Notes under the pieces: model-generated
Database searches by the model: none
Told to the model about the DNA's origin: nothing
What the model saw: only the letters and a program-made list of their open reading frames with translations
Source: an uncultured Lachnospiraceae bacterium
Lineage (GTDB): Bacteria; Bacillota; Clostridia; Lachnospirales; Lachnospiraceae
Direction of reading: 5' to 3'
NCBI GenBank assembly: GCA_947630875.1
Contig: CANRJG010000021.1
Coordinates: forward strand, 1-37,801
Length of the DNA stretch: 37,801 nt
Shown here: positions 25,404-33,846 of the stretch, piece after piece
How positions within the stretch are numbered: the stretch's first letter is position 1
Layout: every line of letters starts with the position of its first letter
Made by a program: the position numbers and the translations under genes

Positions 25404-25721
25404 TCAGTCAATCGTTTCGGTCTTGCCGCCTGTTTTTGCCACACGAACCTTCTTGCCGTCCACATAATCGAAGCCGACTCTGACTGCTTTTCCTTTGTGT
25501 ACGTACATTACGTTGGAAATATCAACGGAGCCTTCTTTTTCGATAATGCCGCCGGTCTGGTTCTGGGCATTGGGCTTGCTGTGCTTCATCACTTTGTTGA
25601 CGCCTTCCACGATGACTCTGTTTTTCTTTCTGTCGATGGAAAGGACCTTGCCTTCTTTATCTTTATCTTTTCCGGCGATGACTCTCACGGTATCGCCGAC
25701 TTTAATTTTTGATGTAGCCAT
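25404..25721 (-). CDS. rplX: 50S ribosomal protein L24
   Basis: L24 (uL24), 105 residues, a KOW-domain assembly initiator near the exit tunnel. Recognised by [45 protein letters not shown] and [22 protein letters not shown]. The start at 25721 follows AGGAGG at eight bases; the longer frame from 25751 lies in the rplN gap and is not needed. Confidence 0.97.
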   Translation of the reverse strand: MATSKIKVGDTVRVIAGKDKDKEGKVLSIDRKKNRVIVEGVNKVMKHSKPNAQNQTGGIIEKEGSVDISNVMYVHKGKAVRVGFDYVDGKKVRVAKTGGKTETID

Positions 25722-25731
25722 TCGAAACCTC

Positions 25732-26100
25732 CTATAATACTTCGGGTGCAAGGGAAACGATCTTCATAAACTGCTTGTCTCTGATTTCTCTTGCGACCGG
25801 CCCAAAGATACGCGTTCCTCTGGGGTTCAAATCATCTTTGATGATTACGGCTGCGTTTTCAACGAAACGGATATACGATCCGTCCGGACGACGGGCCCCC
25901 TTGACTGTACGGACTACAACAGCCTTTACCACATCACCTTTTTTCACAACGCCTCCGGGTGTTGCATCTTTCACCGTTGCAACGATTGTATCGCCGATCT
26001 TGGCATATCTTCTGGTTGATCCGCCCATGACACGGATGCAGAGCAGTTCCTTCGCACCGGTATTATCGGCAACTCTCAACCTTGATTCCTGTTGTATCAT
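25732..26100 (-). CDS. rplN: 50S ribosomal protein L14
   Basis: L14 (uL14), 122 residues, forming an intersubunit bridge. Recognised by [102 protein letters not shown] lies about ten bases before the ATG. Canonical position between rpsQ and rplX. Confidence 0.98.
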   Translation of the reverse strand: MIQQESRLRVADNTGAKELLCIRVMGGSTRRYAKIGDTIVATVKDATPGGVVKKGDVVKAVVVRTVKGARRPDGSYIRFVENAAVIIKDDLNPRGTRIFGPVAREIRDKQFMKIVSLAPEVL

Positions 26101-26132
26101 ACGGAATAACCTCCTTAATCACTCGAACGAAA

Positions 26133-26390
26133 TTATTTCGCTCTCTCCATAATTTCCACCAGTCTCCATCGTTTGTCTTTGGAAAGGGGTCTGGTTTCCA
26201 TGACTCTGACGGTATCGCCGACATGCGCGGCATTCTCTTCATCATGGGCTTTTAATCTGTAACTCTTTTTAATGATCTTATTGTAAAGAGGATGTCTTAC
26301 ATGATCTTCTACAACGACGACAATCGTCTTCTGCATCTTATCACTGACAACCTTACCGACTCTTGTCTTTCTTAAATTTCTTTCCTGCAC
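26133..26390 (-). CDS. rpsQ: 30S ribosomal protein S17 (GTG start)
   Basis: S17 (uS17), 85 residues, OB-fold primary binder of 16S rRNA. Recognised by [49 protein letters not shown] and [20 protein letters not shown]. The initiation codon at 26390 is GTG, nine bases after AGGAG. It follows rpmC by 35 bases. Confidence 0.97.
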   Translation of the reverse strand: MQERNLRKTRVGKVVSDKMQKTIVVVVEDHVRHPLYNKIIKKSYRLKAHDEENAAHVGDTVRVMETRPLSKDKRWRLVEIMERAK

Positions 26391-26425
26391 TTTACGCTTC
26401 TCCTTTCCGGCAATCCCCTGCCAAT

Positions 26426-26635
26426 TTAAGCGTCAGCTTTGGACTTCTCTGTGATCAGCGTCTGGATGCGCGCGATGTTTTTGCGGACATCTTTGATTCT
26501 GCAGGTATTGTCCAACTGATTGGTTGCATTTTGGAATCTCAGATTGAAAAGTTCCTTTTTCGCCGTAACCAGCTGCTCCTGCAGCGATTCCAGGCTCTGA
26601 TCTCTCAACTCTTTGACAAATTTATCGCTCTTCAT
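26426..26635 (-). CDS. rpmC: 50S ribosomal protein L29
   Basis: L29 (uL29), 69 residues, two long helices at the peptide exit site where trigger factor and the signal recognition particle dock. Recognised by [60 protein letters not shown]. The start lies three bases after the rplP stop and its binding site (GGCGG region) is inside rplP, so translation is coupled. Confidence 0.97.
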   Translation of the reverse strand: MKSDKFVKELRDQSLESLQEQLVTAKKELFNLRFQNATNQLDNTCRIKDVRKNIARIQTLITEKSKADA

Positions 26636-26638
26636 AAA

Positions 26639-27064
26639 TTATACACCGCCTTCCAAATCTGCACGGGAAACAATTTTACACTTACAGGGAAGCTTGTGCG
26701 TTGCAAGCCGCAATGCTTCTTTCGCAGTTTCTTCCTCAACGCCGGCGATCTCAAAAAGAACACGGCCGGGTTTTACCACTGCGACCCAGTATTCAACTGT
26801 TCCTTTACCGGAACCCATACGGGTTTCTGCGGGCTTTGTGGTTACGGGTTTGTCAGGGAAAATCTTGATCCAAACTTTACCGCCACGTTTGATATATCTC
26901 GTCATCGCAATTCTGGCAGCCTCAATCTGATTGGATTTGACCCATGCAGGCTCCACTGCGACAATTCCGTACTCGCCGTAAGAAATCTTGTTGCCTCTGG
27001 TAGCAACGCCCTTCATACTGCCGCGGAACTGTTTACGACGTTTTACTCTCTTCGGCATTAACAT
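26639..27064 (-). CDS. rplP: 50S ribosomal protein L16
   Basis: L16 (uL16), 141 residues, positions the A-site tRNA. Recognised by [106 protein letters not shown]. The first ATG (27064) has GGGAG at good spacing and gives the usual MLMPKR start; it overlaps the rpsC stop by one base (TAATG). Confidence 0.98.
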   Translation of the reverse strand: MLMPKRVKRRKQFRGSMKGVATRGNKISYGEYGIVAVEPAWVKSNQIEAARIAMTRYIKRGGKVWIKIFPDKPVTTKPAETRMGSGKGTVEYWVAVVKPGRVLFEIAGVEEETAKEALRLATHKLPCKCKIVSRADLEGGV

Positions 27065-27723
27065 TATTTATCTCTCCCTTCTTTTGACTTAACAGGAAGA
27101 ACCTCACCTTTGTAAACCCAGGCCTTTACGCCAACCTTACCATAAGTGGTGTCTGCCTCTGCAAAACCATAGTCAATATCTGCTCTTAAAGTCTGAAGCG
27201 GAATCGTTCCCTCGTTGTAGAACTCTGTACGGGCCATATCGGCGCCGCCGAGGCGTCCGGAGCAGGATGTCTTGATTCCGAGAGCGCCGGCCTTCATGCA
27301 TCTGGACATGGTGGACTTCATCGCACGACGGAAAGAAATACGATTTTCCAACTGCTGGGCGATTGCTTCCGCCACCAGCTGTGCATCCAGATCCGGTCTT
27401 TTCACTTCCTTGATATCTACGGATAACTTCGTATTGGGAGCGACCTGTTTCTGCAGATCTGCACGCAGCTTTTCGATTTCAGCGCCGCCTTTGCCGATAA
27501 CAAAACCGGGCTTTGCCGTATGGATGATAACTCTGATACGGTCGGACTTTCTCTCGATCTCGATTTTGGAGATGCCGGAGCTGTATAATCTCTTCTTTAA
27601 AAATTTTCTGATGTTGTAATCTTCAATCAGATAGTCTGCAAAATTATCTTCTGCATACCATTTGGAATCCCAGTCTTTGATGATTCCAACTCTCAAACCA
27701 TGAGGATTTACTTTCTGTCCCAT
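27064..27723 (-). CDS. rpsC: 30S ribosomal protein S3
   Basis: S3 (uS3), 219 residues, lining the mRNA entry channel. Recognised by [25 protein letters not shown], the KH-domain [16 protein letters not shown], and the C-terminal [51 protein letters not shown]. Canonical position between rplV and rplP; AGGAAG lies before the ATG. Confidence 0.98.
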   Translation of the reverse strand: MGQKVNPHGLRVGIIKDWDSKWYAEDNFADYLIEDYNIRKFLKKRLYSSGISKIEIERKSDRIRVIIHTAKPGFVIGKGGAEIEKLRADLQKQVAPNTKLSVDIKEVKRPDLDAQLVAEAIAQQLENRISFRRAMKSTMSRCMKAGALGIKTSCSGRLGGADMARTEFYNEGTIPLQTLRADIDYGFAEADTTYGKVGVKAWVYKGEVLPVKSKEGRDK

Positions 27724-27732
27724 CTCTTCCTC

Positions 27733-28119
27733 CTATCTCTCGTCCAATACAATGGTGATATGGCTTGTTCTCTTTTCGATCCTGTAAGCCCTGCCCTGTG
27801 CTCTGGGTCTGATTCTCTTCATTGTAGGTCCTTTATTTGCATAACACTCTGCAACATAAAGATTTGCGGGATCCAAGCTGTTGTTGTATTCAGCATTCGC
27901 AACTGCTGATTTTAAAAGCTTCTCAATTACTTTGGATGCGTATCTGGGATTGTAAGCAAGAATCCCCAGTGCGGTGTTTACATCTTTGCCGCGGATGGCA
28001 TCCAGTACAAAACAAGCCTTCGTTACAGAAATTCTGGCATATGACAGTTTTGCAGAAGGTCTTGTGTCCTTTACTTCATTTCTCTCTCTTTTAATTTGGG
28101 ATCTGTGTCCTTTGGCCAT
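27733..28119 (-). CDS. rplV: 50S ribosomal protein L22
   Basis: L22 (uL22), 128 residues, its beta-hairpin lines the exit tunnel and is a site of macrolide resistance mutations. Recognised by AKLSYARISVTKACFVLDAIRGKDVNTALGILAYNPRYASKVIEKLLKSAVANAEYN and the hairpin GPTMKRIRPRAQGRAYRIEKRTSHITIVL. No hairpin deletion or duplication is seen. AGGAGG lies before the ATG. Confidence 0.98.
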   Translation of the reverse strand: MAKGHRSQIKRERNEVKDTRPSAKLSYARISVTKACFVLDAIRGKDVNTALGILAYNPRYASKVIEKLLKSAVANAEYNNSLDPANLYVAECYANKGPTMKRIRPRAQGRAYRIEKRTSHITIVLDER

Positions 28120-28143
28120 GAATAGAACCTCCTTTCCAGTGGA

Positions 28144-28425
28144 TTAACGTACTTTCGACTTCTTTTCGTCCTTTCCATGACCTCTGTAGGTCCTGGTGGC
28201 TACGAATTCGCCCAGTTTATGACCAACCATATCTTCGGTAATGTATACCGGTACATGTTTTCTGCCGTCGTGTACGGCGATTGTATGACCGACCATTTGC
28301 GGGAAGATGGTCGAGCGGCGGGACCATGTTTTGATCACAGTCTTCTGCCCGGCCTCATTTAATGCAGCCACTTTTTTCAGCAGGCTCTCATCTGCAAAGG
28401 GTCCTTTTTTCAACGAACGCGCCAT
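28144..28425 (-). CDS. rpsS: 30S ribosomal protein S19
   Basis: S19 (uS19), 93 residues, in the 30S head, bridging to the large subunit with S13. Recognised by [87 protein letters not shown] lies before the ATG. Canonical position between rplB and rplV. Confidence 0.98.
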   Translation of the reverse strand: MARSLKKGPFADESLLKKVAALNEAGQKTVIKTWSRRSTIFPQMVGHTIAVHDGRKHVPVYITEDMVGHKLGEFVATRTYRGHGKDEKKSKVR

Positions 28426-28471
28426 AGTGTTGACCTCCTTTAACTATGCGTCTTATCTGTCTTTGGATTGA

Positions 28472-29314
28472 TTACTTGATCGCTCTGCCGTCGCGTCTTC
28501 TGACGATCAGCTTATCGGATTTCCTGTTCTTCTTTCTGGTCTTCAGACCCAGTGCGGGTTTGCCCCACGGAGTCGAAGGACCCGGACGTCCGATACCGGT
28601 CTTGCCTTCACCACCGCCGTGCGGATGGTCATTGGGGTTCATGACGGAACCTCTGACAGTCGGACGGATGCCCATGTTGCGCTTCCGGCCTGCTTTACCG
28701 ATATTAATCAGGTTGTGTTCTCCGTTGCCGACGACGCCGATGGTTGCACGGCAGTTGATCGGAATCATCCGCATTTCGCCGCTGGGCAGTCTGACGGTGG
28801 CATATTTGCCTTCCTTTGCCATCAGCTGTGCGCTGTTTCCTGCAGAACGAACCAGCTGCGCGCCCTTGCCGATATAAAGCTCGATGTTATGAATCTGCGT
28901 ACCTACCGGAATCTTTGCCAGCGGGAGGCAGTTGCCAACCTTCACTTCCGCGTTGGGACCGTTTTCCACGGTTGCGCCGACGCTCAATCCTTCCGGTGCG
29001 ATGATATAGGCTTTGCTGCCGTCCGCATAGGAGAGCAGCGCGATGTTTGCACTGCGGTTGGGATCATATTCGATGGCCACAACCTTTGCAGGAACGCCTT
29101 CTTTATTTCTCTTGAAATCAATAATTCTGTATTTTCTCTTGGAACCTCCGCCGCGATGTCTGACGGTGATTTTGCCCTGATTGTTACGGCCTGCATTTTT
29201 CTTCAGGGAAACGGTCAGTGATTTTTCCGGGGTTGCTTTCGTGATCTCGGAAAAATCGGAACCCGTCATATGTCGTCTGGAAGGTGTATAAGGCTTGTAT
29301 GTCTTAATTCCCAT
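28472..29314 (-). CDS. rplB: 50S ribosomal protein L2
   Basis: L2 (uL2), 280 residues, essential for subunit association and the peptidyl transferase centre. Recognised by [75 protein letters not shown] and the conserved [53 protein letters not shown] that carries the key histidine loop. Length is typical. Confidence 0.98.
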   Translation of the reverse strand: MGIKTYKPYTPSRRHMTGSDFSEITKATPEKSLTVSLKKNAGRNNQGKITVRHRGGGSKRKYRIIDFKRNKEGVPAKVVAIEYDPNRSANIALLSYADGSKAYIIAPEGLSVGATVENGPNAEVKVGNCLPLAKIPVGTQIHNIELYIGKGAQLVRSAGNSAQLMAKEGKYATVRLPSGEMRMIPINCRATIGVVGNGEHNLINIGKAGRKRNMGIRPTVRGSVMNPNDHPHGGGEGKTGIGRPGPSTPWGKPALGLKTRKKNRKSDKLIVRRRDGRAIK

Positions 29315-29339
29315 TGCTACCTGTCACTCCTTTCGTTTT

Positions 29340-29639
29340 TTACAGTCCCTGGAACAGCTCGATTTCCGTGCTGTCTTCCGTCAGCTGTACGATTGCTTTC
29401 TTGGTTTTCGCTGTCTTGCCGAAAGTCATGCCGCGTCTGCGTGTCTTTCCCGTGCGGTTCATGGTGTTGACACCGGCCACCTTTGTGCCGGGGAACATCT
29501 TCTCCACCGCTTCCTTGATCATGGTCTTGTTCGCATCCGGATGAACAAGGAATGTGTATTTTTTCGTCGTCATTGCTTCCATACTTTTTTCAGTGATAAC
29601 GGGTTTGATGATGACGTCATAATATTCGATTGCTGCCAT
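29340..29639 (-). CDS. rplW: 50S ribosomal protein L23
   Basis: L23 (uL23), 99 residues, at the tunnel exit and a docking site for trigger factor and SRP. Recognised by [81 protein letters not shown]. The start overlaps the rplD stop (TAATG). Confidence 0.98.
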   Translation of the reverse strand: MAAIEYYDVIIKPVITEKSMEAMTTKKYTFLVHPDANKTMIKEAVEKMFPGTKVAGVNTMNRTGKTRRRGMTFGKTAKTKKAIVQLTEDSTEIELFQGL

Positions 29640-30259
29640 TATGCATACACCTCCTCGATCATTTGTACCGCGGCTCTGGTAGCTACAACGGTTTTATATT
29701 TCAGGATATCATAAACATTGATACAGTTCGTATAGGATGTCTTTACGAAAGGAATGTTTCTCGCGCTGCGTTCCACAGTTTCGTTCTTTCCTTCCAGTAC
29801 CACCAGCGCACCTTCCACCTTCAGGCTGTCCAGTACGTTTTTGAACTGTTTTGTCTTGATTTCGTCCATCTTTAACTCATCGACAACGATCAGTTTGTTG
29901 TTGTTGACCGCATCGGTCAGAACGGACTTGAGGGCCAGTCTCTTTTCTTTTTTATTCATCTTAAATGAATAATCTCTGGGCGTCGGAGCAAATACCACGC
30001 CGCCGCCTGTCCACTGAGGTGCTCTTGTGGATCCCTGACGGGCATGGCCGGTGTCTTTCTGTCTCCAGGGCTTTCTGCCGCCGCCGGATACCTCGGAACG
30101 GGTTTTTGCTTTCTGTGTCCCCTGCCTGTTGTTTGCAAGCTGCTGAAGCACTGCCAAATGAACCAGATGCTCGTTGACTTCCACACCGAAGACCGCATCG
30201 TTTAATTCCATTGTATCAACTTCCGCGCCCTGCATATTGAAAACAGATACTTTTGCCAT
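29639..30259 (-). CDS. rplD: 50S ribosomal protein L4
   Basis: L4 (uL4), 206 residues, with an extended loop reaching the exit tunnel. Recognised by [30 protein letters not shown], the loop [61 protein letters not shown]. The start at 30259 (MAKVSVF) has GGAGG upstream; the frame from 30280 would extend into the rplC gap. In some bacteria L4 represses the S10 operon through its leader; here that is only a possibility. Confidence 0.98.
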   Translation of the reverse strand: MAKVSVFNMQGAEVDTMELNDAVFGVEVNEHLVHLAVLQQLANNRQGTQKAKTRSEVSGGGRKPWRQKDTGHARQGSTRAPQWTGGGVVFAPTPRDYSFKMNKKEKRLALKSVLTDAVNNNKLIVVDELKMDEIKTKQFKNVLDSLKVEGALVVLEGKNETVERSARNIPFVKTSYTNCINVYDILKYKTVVATRAAVQMIEEVYA

Positions 30260-30286
30260 CTGTATATTCCTCCTTTCCAATCTGCC

Positions 30287-30919
30287 TTACACTGCCTTGA
30301 CTGTTTCTTTCACAGTGATCAGCGCTTTTCTGGGGCCGGGAACGGATCCTCTCACCAGAATCAGGTTTTCATCCGCATCTGCTCTGACAATCTCAAGATT
30401 CTGGATCGTGACTGTTCTGTGACCCATGTGACCGGCCATCTTCTTGCCTTTGAACACCTTGCTCGGACTGGAGCAGGCGCCGTTGGAACCGGCATGACGA
30501 TGATATTTGGAACCATGTGCCATCGGTCCTCTGGACTGTCCGTGACGCTTGATGGCGCCCTGGAAGCCTTTGCCTTTGGACACTGCAGTTACGTCTACCT
30601 TGTCGCCCTTTGCGAAAATGTCCGCTTTGATTTCATCTGCAATCTTATAATCGGACGTATTTTCGAATTTGAATTCGCGGACATATCTCTTATAGGCAAC
30701 TTTCGCCTTGTCAAAATGTCCTTTTTGGGGCTTTGCTACCAGCTTTTCGCGCTTGTCCGTAAAGCCCACCTGCACTGCCTCATAACCATCGTTTTCCATG
30801 GTTTTGATCTGTGTGACCACACAGGGTCCTGCCTGCAGAACCGTGACGGGAATCAGTTCACCGTTTTCACCAAAGACCTGGGTCATACCGACTTTGGTTG
30901 CTAAAATCGCTTTTTTCAT
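30287..30919 (-). CDS. rplC: 50S ribosomal protein L3
   Basis: L3 (uL3), 210 residues, one of the first proteins to assemble on 23S rRNA. Recognised by [92 protein letters not shown] and the closing [22 protein letters not shown] lies before the ATG. The 116-base gap after rpsJ contains a hairpin (30945-30981). Confidence 0.98.
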   Translation of the reverse strand: MKKAILATKVGMTQVFGENGELIPVTVLQAGPCVVTQIKTMENDGYEAVQVGFTDKREKLVAKPQKGHFDKAKVAYKRYVREFKFENTSDYKIADEIKADIFAKGDKVDVTAVSKGKGFQGAIKRHGQSRGPMAHGSKYHRHAGSNGACSSPSKVFKGKKMAGHMGHRTVTIQNLEIVRADADENLILVRGSVPGPRKALITVKETVKAV

Positions 30920-30944
30920 TTTTTTCCTCCTGTTTACTACAGCG

Positions 30945-30981
30945 GATTAAACACGGCTTAAAAAGTACCGGCGGTTTAATC
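30945..30981 (-). promoter_or_regulatory. Hairpin in the rpsJ-rplC gap
   Basis: A perfect eight-base inverted repeat GATTAAAC/GTTTAATC (30981-30974 with 30952-30945) encloses a smaller CGG...CTT/AAG...CCG helix. There is no T-run after it. It ends about 25 bases before the rplC ATG. A regulatory or processing role is possible. Confidence 0.45.
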
Positions 30982-31035
30982 ATTCTAGAACAACGGATGT
31001 TTTCCAACTTTATAGAAAATTGCTGTTCTGCTTTT

Positions 31036-31356
31036 TTATTTTTTCTCTTTCATTCTGATATCAATGTAAACGCCCGCCGGCATTTCCAGCTTTGTCAGCG
31101 CTTCCACCGTCTTCTGGGTCGGTGCAATGATATCGATCAGTCTTTTATGGGTCCTCTGCTCAAACTGCTCTCTGGAATCTTTGTACTTGTGAACCGCACG
31201 CAGAATCGTAACAACCTCTTTCTTCGTGGGAAGCGGTACCGGTCCGCTGACCTTCGCGCCGTTTTTCTTCACCGTTTCAATGATTTTCTGTGCCGATGCA
31301 TCCACTAATTGATGCTCGTAAGCCTTGAGCGTAATTCGCATTACCTGACTTGCCAT
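31036..31356 (-). CDS. rpsJ: 30S ribosomal protein S10
   Basis: S10 (uS10), 106 residues, in the 30S head and also the NusE partner in antitermination. Recognised by [79 protein letters not shown] precedes the ATG by ten bases. It is the first gene of the S10-spc-alpha superoperon and is headed by a promoter and a structured 224-base leader. Confidence 0.98.
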   Translation of the reverse strand: MASQVMRITLKAYEHQLVDASAQKIIETVKKNGAKVSGPVPLPTKKEVVTILRAVHKYKDSREQFEQRTHKRLIDIIAPTQKTVEALTKLEMPAGVYIDIRMKEKK

Positions 31357-31580
31357 AAAAAAAGTCGCCTCCTTTTCGTACTTTTAAAATCGAAAGCACA
31401 ACAAGTGGTGACTGTACACGCTTCCGTGTGTGCCGTGCCGGTACACACGCCGTTTCTACTTTTTGTAGACATTCTTGTACAGTGACTTGTCGCCAGTTTC
31501 CTAACATGACATTCGCTACTCGCAAAAACCTGCCACAAGGGACAGCAACCTTGCGGATCAACGCTATCAATGTCACAGCG
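31357..31580 (-). promoter_or_regulatory. Structured 5' leader of the S10 operon
   Basis: The 224-base leader (minus strand) contains several supported helices. A long outer stem pairs ACAAGTCACTGTACA (31490-31476) with TGTACAGTCACCACTTGT (31418-31401). Inside it lie TCTAC/GTAGA (31469-31455) and a CGTGTGT...ACACACG hairpin (31449-31425), making a three-way junction. Upstream, CCGCAAGG/CCTTGTGG (31556-31549 with 31540-31533) and a CGCT/AGCG hairpin sit at the 5' end. No long T-run follows, so control would be at translation or through protein binding. It may bind a ribosomal protein; the ligand cannot be told from sequence. Confidence 0.68.
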
Positions 31581-31586
31581 AAAGTT

Positions 31587-31615
31587 ATTATACACGATTC
31601 ATTCTTTGAATGCAA
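31587..31615 (-). promoter_or_regulatory. Promoter of the S10 operon
   Basis: TTGCAT (31615-31610) and TATAAT (31592-31587) lie 17 bases apart on the minus strand. The predicted start near 31580 gives a leader of about 224 bases before rpsJ. Confidence 0.82.
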
Positions 31616-31656
31616 GTTCTTTTTTACTTTTTTTAACAGAGTTTCTAACGCAAATA

Positions 31657-31682
31657 ATCGGCTGCATCCCTGTGCAGCCGAT
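31657..31682 (-). terminator. Hairpin terminator after the LytM-like gene
   Basis: A perfect ten-base stem ATCGGCTGCA/TGCAGCCGAT (31682-31673 with 31666-31657) with a six-base loop lies 24 bases after the stop. The following TATTTGCGTT is a weak T-tract. It separates the upstream unit from the S10 promoter. Confidence 0.75.
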
Positions 31683-31705
31683 CCATCGTCCTGTAATGAT
31701 GAAGT

Positions 31706-32497
31706 TTATTCGAGATAATTTAAGGGGTCCACACCGGTTCCGTTGTTTTTTAATGCAAAATAGACATTATCCCCTTCCACACTGTAATTTCTGCTGGGCG
31801 CCGCTACTTCCGCAATGATAGCGCCGGTGGCAATATGGTCGCCTTCCGCCACGTTGATTGCGGTCAGCTGACCGTAAACCGCTTCGTAGCCGTCTCCCAT
31901 ATCTTCCGTCACCGTCCAGCCGTATTCATCGGTATAGGCAACACTTTTGACGACGCCGTCCGCCGAAGCGTACACCGGCATTCCCTGTTCCGCCTGAATC
32001 ACCATGCCTTCCGAATACCCGTAATGGGCCAGTGTCTGAAAATAGACCGGACTGTCCATACTGTATTCCATCAGCACTTCCCCCTGTACCGGCCAGGTCA
32101 GGATGCTGTTTTCACCGAAATGATCTGCTGTGACCTGCGCCGCGCTTTCAACAGCCTCCGGCATTTCCGAGGTTTCCGGTGCTTCCGTCTCCGCCCGGGT
32201 GCCCTGCAGGGCGCTGACCTCTTCCGCATTGTCTGCCGGCGTTTCCTGACGCAGTCTGGAATCGGCCTGCTCGGATACATGCAGAGACAGCCTGTCGTCT
32301 TCGTCCTCCCGTTCCGACAGTTCCGCTTCTCCCGCATCGTCTGTTTCAATCAGACTTTTGGCGTCCTCCTGTTTTTTGACGGTGTTTTTGTAAATCATGG
32401 CAATGCTGACCATGGAAAGCAGACAAACCGCTGCTGCCGCCAGCACGGATGCCCGCTGTGCATTTCTTTTTCTTCCCTGTGACTTACGTCTTCTCAT
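31706..32497 (-). CDS. Membrane-anchored degenerate M23/LytM-domain protein (SpoIIQ-like)
   Basis: A 263-residue protein with a very basic N-terminus, one membrane helix (about residues 17-37), an acidic Glu/Ala-rich linker and a C-terminal LytM-type fold (about 135-263). The fold is seen in GMPVYASADGVVKSV, YGWTVTEDMGDGYEAVYGQL, VAEGDHIATGAIIAEV and NYSVEGDNVYFALKNNGTGVDPLNYL. The usual zinc ligands are replaced: HxxxD by residues around SEGMV, YxH by YGQ and HxH by NVY. It therefore cannot be an active endopeptidase of the standard kind. Non-catalytic LytM proteins act as scaffolds; SpoIIQ in endospore formers has this topology. SpoIIQ identity is an inference. GGGGGG lies before the start. 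Confidence 0.8.
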   Translation of the reverse strand: MRRRKSQGRKRNAQRASVLAAAAVCLLSMVSIAMIYKNTVKKQEDAKSLIETDDAGEAELSEREDEDDRLSLHVSEQADSRLRQETPADNAEEVSALQGTRAETEAPETSEMPEAVESAAQVTADHFGENSILTWPVQGEVLMEYSMDSPVYFQTLAHYGYSEGMVIQAEQGMPVYASADGVVKSVAYTDEYGWTVTEDMGDGYEAVYGQLTAINVAEGDHIATGAIIAEVAAPSRNYSVEGDNVYFALKNNGTGVDPLNYLE

Positions 32498-32604
32498 GGT
32501 TTCCCCCCGCTTTCATTATCAGTTTACGTTTCATTAATGAAGCATACCCAGTTCCGGAGAAAATATACCGTCCGTCCGAAACGAAACAGGGAAAACCTTT
32601 CTTC

Positions 32605-32928
32605 TTATGTAATGATGTACCGGATCAAAACCTCCGCCAGCAGCGCCGCAAAGCAGGCGGAAAGGGCCACCGTAAACAGGCCCCGCTCAAAGTACGCGGC
32701 AATGACCGCCGCGGCCAGTCCCGCAAGTGCCGACCACAAAAAAGACGTGGCGTACAAAATGGCGGGAAATGTCATGGCTGCCAGCACGGCATAGGGCAGA
32801 TAAGCCATGAAAGATTTTACAAACCGGTTTTCAATTTTCTTTTTCATCAGCACATAGGGCAGCGCTCTCACCAGATAAGTCACCGCCGCCATAATAAGCA
32901 GATAAGGCAGATAGGTTCCAAGCGGCAT
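32605..32928 (-). CDS. azlD: Branched-chain amino acid exporter small subunit AzlD
   Basis: A 107-residue hydrophobic protein with four membrane segments: LGTYLPYLLIMAAVTYLVRALPYVLM, SFMAYLPYAVLAAMTFPAILYA, LWSALAGLAAAVIAAYFERGLFTVALSACFAALLAEVLIRY. The TYLVRALP and YLPYAVLAAMTFP motifs are typical of AzlD, partner of AzlC in exporting branched-chain amino acids or analogues. The start at 32928 has GGAGG seven bases upstream; the longer frame runs into the tandem repeats and is not coding. It is separated from azlC by two tandem 86-base repeat units. Confidence 0.92.
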   Translation of the reverse strand: MPLGTYLPYLLIMAAVTYLVRALPYVLMKKKIENRFVKSFMAYLPYAVLAAMTFPAILYATSFLWSALAGLAAAVIAAYFERGLFTVALSACFAALLAEVLIRYIIT

Positions 32929-32947
32929 CGTCACACCTCCTCTTCTT

Positions 32948-33033
32948 CCTCCTAAGGTAACGGCACGCGCGCTTGAAAAACGCACCTGCCAAATCGTCGG
33001 AAGGCATTTTGAGTAATGCTTCGCATTAGCCTT
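32948..33033 (-). repeat. Intercistronic repeat, 86-base unit 2 (azlC-azlD gap)
   Basis: Identical to the unit at 33034-33119 except for one base (32980 A, 33066 G on the plus strand). Read on the minus strand it opens AGGAGGAAGGC, forms GGAAGGC/GCCTTCC with an inner AATGC/GCATT helix, then a second hairpin GGCA...GCG(T)TT/AAGCGC...TGCC. The single difference changes a C-G pair to a wobble that would still pair in minus-strand RNA. It ends TTAGGAGGAA. Confidence 0.9.
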
Positions 33034-33119
33034 CCTCCTAAGGTAACGGCACGCGCGCTTGAAAAGCGCACCTGCCAAATCGTCGGAAGGCATTTTGAGT
33101 AATGCTTCGCATTAGCCTT
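33034..33119 (-). repeat. Intercistronic repeat, 86-base unit 1 (azlC-azlD gap)
   Basis: Tandem with the previous unit, period 86 bases. The azlC stop codon TAA and its last Glu-Glu-Gly codons are encoded by the repeat's own opening. Its far end provides the AGGAGGAA of the following unit. Both hairpins are perfect here: GGAAGGC/GCCTTCC and GCGCTT/AAGCGC inside GGCA/TGCC. Confidence 0.9.
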
Positions 33120-33813
33120 CCTCCTCTGGCAGCACCGCTGCAGCCAGTGCGGCCGCGGCCACGGCGCTGATAATAATCGCAAAGCCCGAGGAAATGCGGT
33201 TCAGACCCGGAATATAATAAAAGCAGCAGTTGAAGCAGATGGCAAGAGCCACCACCGCCATCACCTTCCGGCTGCCTTTGGCGGCCGGTATGAAGATGGC
33301 TATGAACATGCCGTACAGCGCCAGTCCCAGCGCGTCACAGATCATGTCCGGCAGAATACTGCCGCCCAAAGCGCCTGCCAGCGTCCCCAGGGTCCAGCCG
33401 AAAAAAGGAAGCACCATCAGTCCGAAAAAAAACCGTCTTGTGAGCCGTTCCTCTCCCGCGGCCACCGCGAAAATTTCATCTGTATGAAAAAAAGCAAAAA
33501 GCCAGCGGTAAATCCCGTGAATGCTCTCATCCGCTTTCTGGGACAGCGCCACCGACATCAGCGCATAGCGCAGATTGATCACCAGCTGTGACAGCGCCAT
33601 TTCAAAATACGTGCCCGCCGCAATCATGATATTCAGTCCCGCAAACTGTCCTGCCGAAGTCAGATTCAGCGCCGAAATCAGCACCGCTTCCTGCCAGTTC
33701 AGTCCCGAGGAAACCGCCACGATGCCGAAGGTAAACGAAACGGCAAAATATCCCAGCGCAATGGGAATCCCGCTGACCAATCCTCTTTTCCATTCTGAAA
33801 TGCCTGTATTCAT
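33112..33813 (-). CDS. azlC: Branched-chain amino acid permease AzlC
   Basis: A 233-residue membrane protein with about six to seven helices. The motifs GIPIALGYFAVSFTFGIVAVSSGLNWQEAVLISALNLTSAGQFAGL, INLRYALMSVALSQK and the FAFFHTDEIFAVA segment are characteristic of AzlC. With AzlD it forms an exporter for branched-chain amino acids or toxic analogues. The start at 33813 has GGAG upstream. The last residues (EEEG) and the stop codon come from the downstream repeat, so the natural C-terminus may have been reshaped by its insertion. Confidence 0.93.
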   Translation of the reverse strand: MNTGISEWKRGLVSGIPIALGYFAVSFTFGIVAVSSGLNWQEAVLISALNLTSAGQFAGLNIMIAAGTYFEMALSQLVINLRYALMSVALSQKADESIHGIYRWLFAFFHTDEIFAVAAGEERLTRRFFFGLMVLPFFGWTLGTLAGALGGSILPDMICDALGLALYGMFIAIFIPAAKGSRKVMAVVALAICFNCCFYYIPGLNRISSGFAIIISAVAAAALAAAVLPEEEG

Positions 33814-33846
33814 GTTTCTCCAAACGTTCCTTTTTATACACAAAAT

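Noticed and set aside
31341..31595. Cysteine-rich frames (84 and 112 codons) within the rpsJ leader
   Set aside because: They start at or before the predicted transcription start, lack ribosome binding sites and coincide with the structured leader; one overlaps the rpsJ start out of frame.
32498..32604. Sigma-F-type promoter before the LytM-like gene
   Set aside because: A GTATA-like box exists, but no matching -10 element lies at the right distance; too weak to list.
32948..33119. Tandem repeats considered as a CRISPR array
   Set aside because: Only two 86-base units, directly adjacent with no spacers, and the same sequence occurs singly elsewhere; no cas genes nearby.
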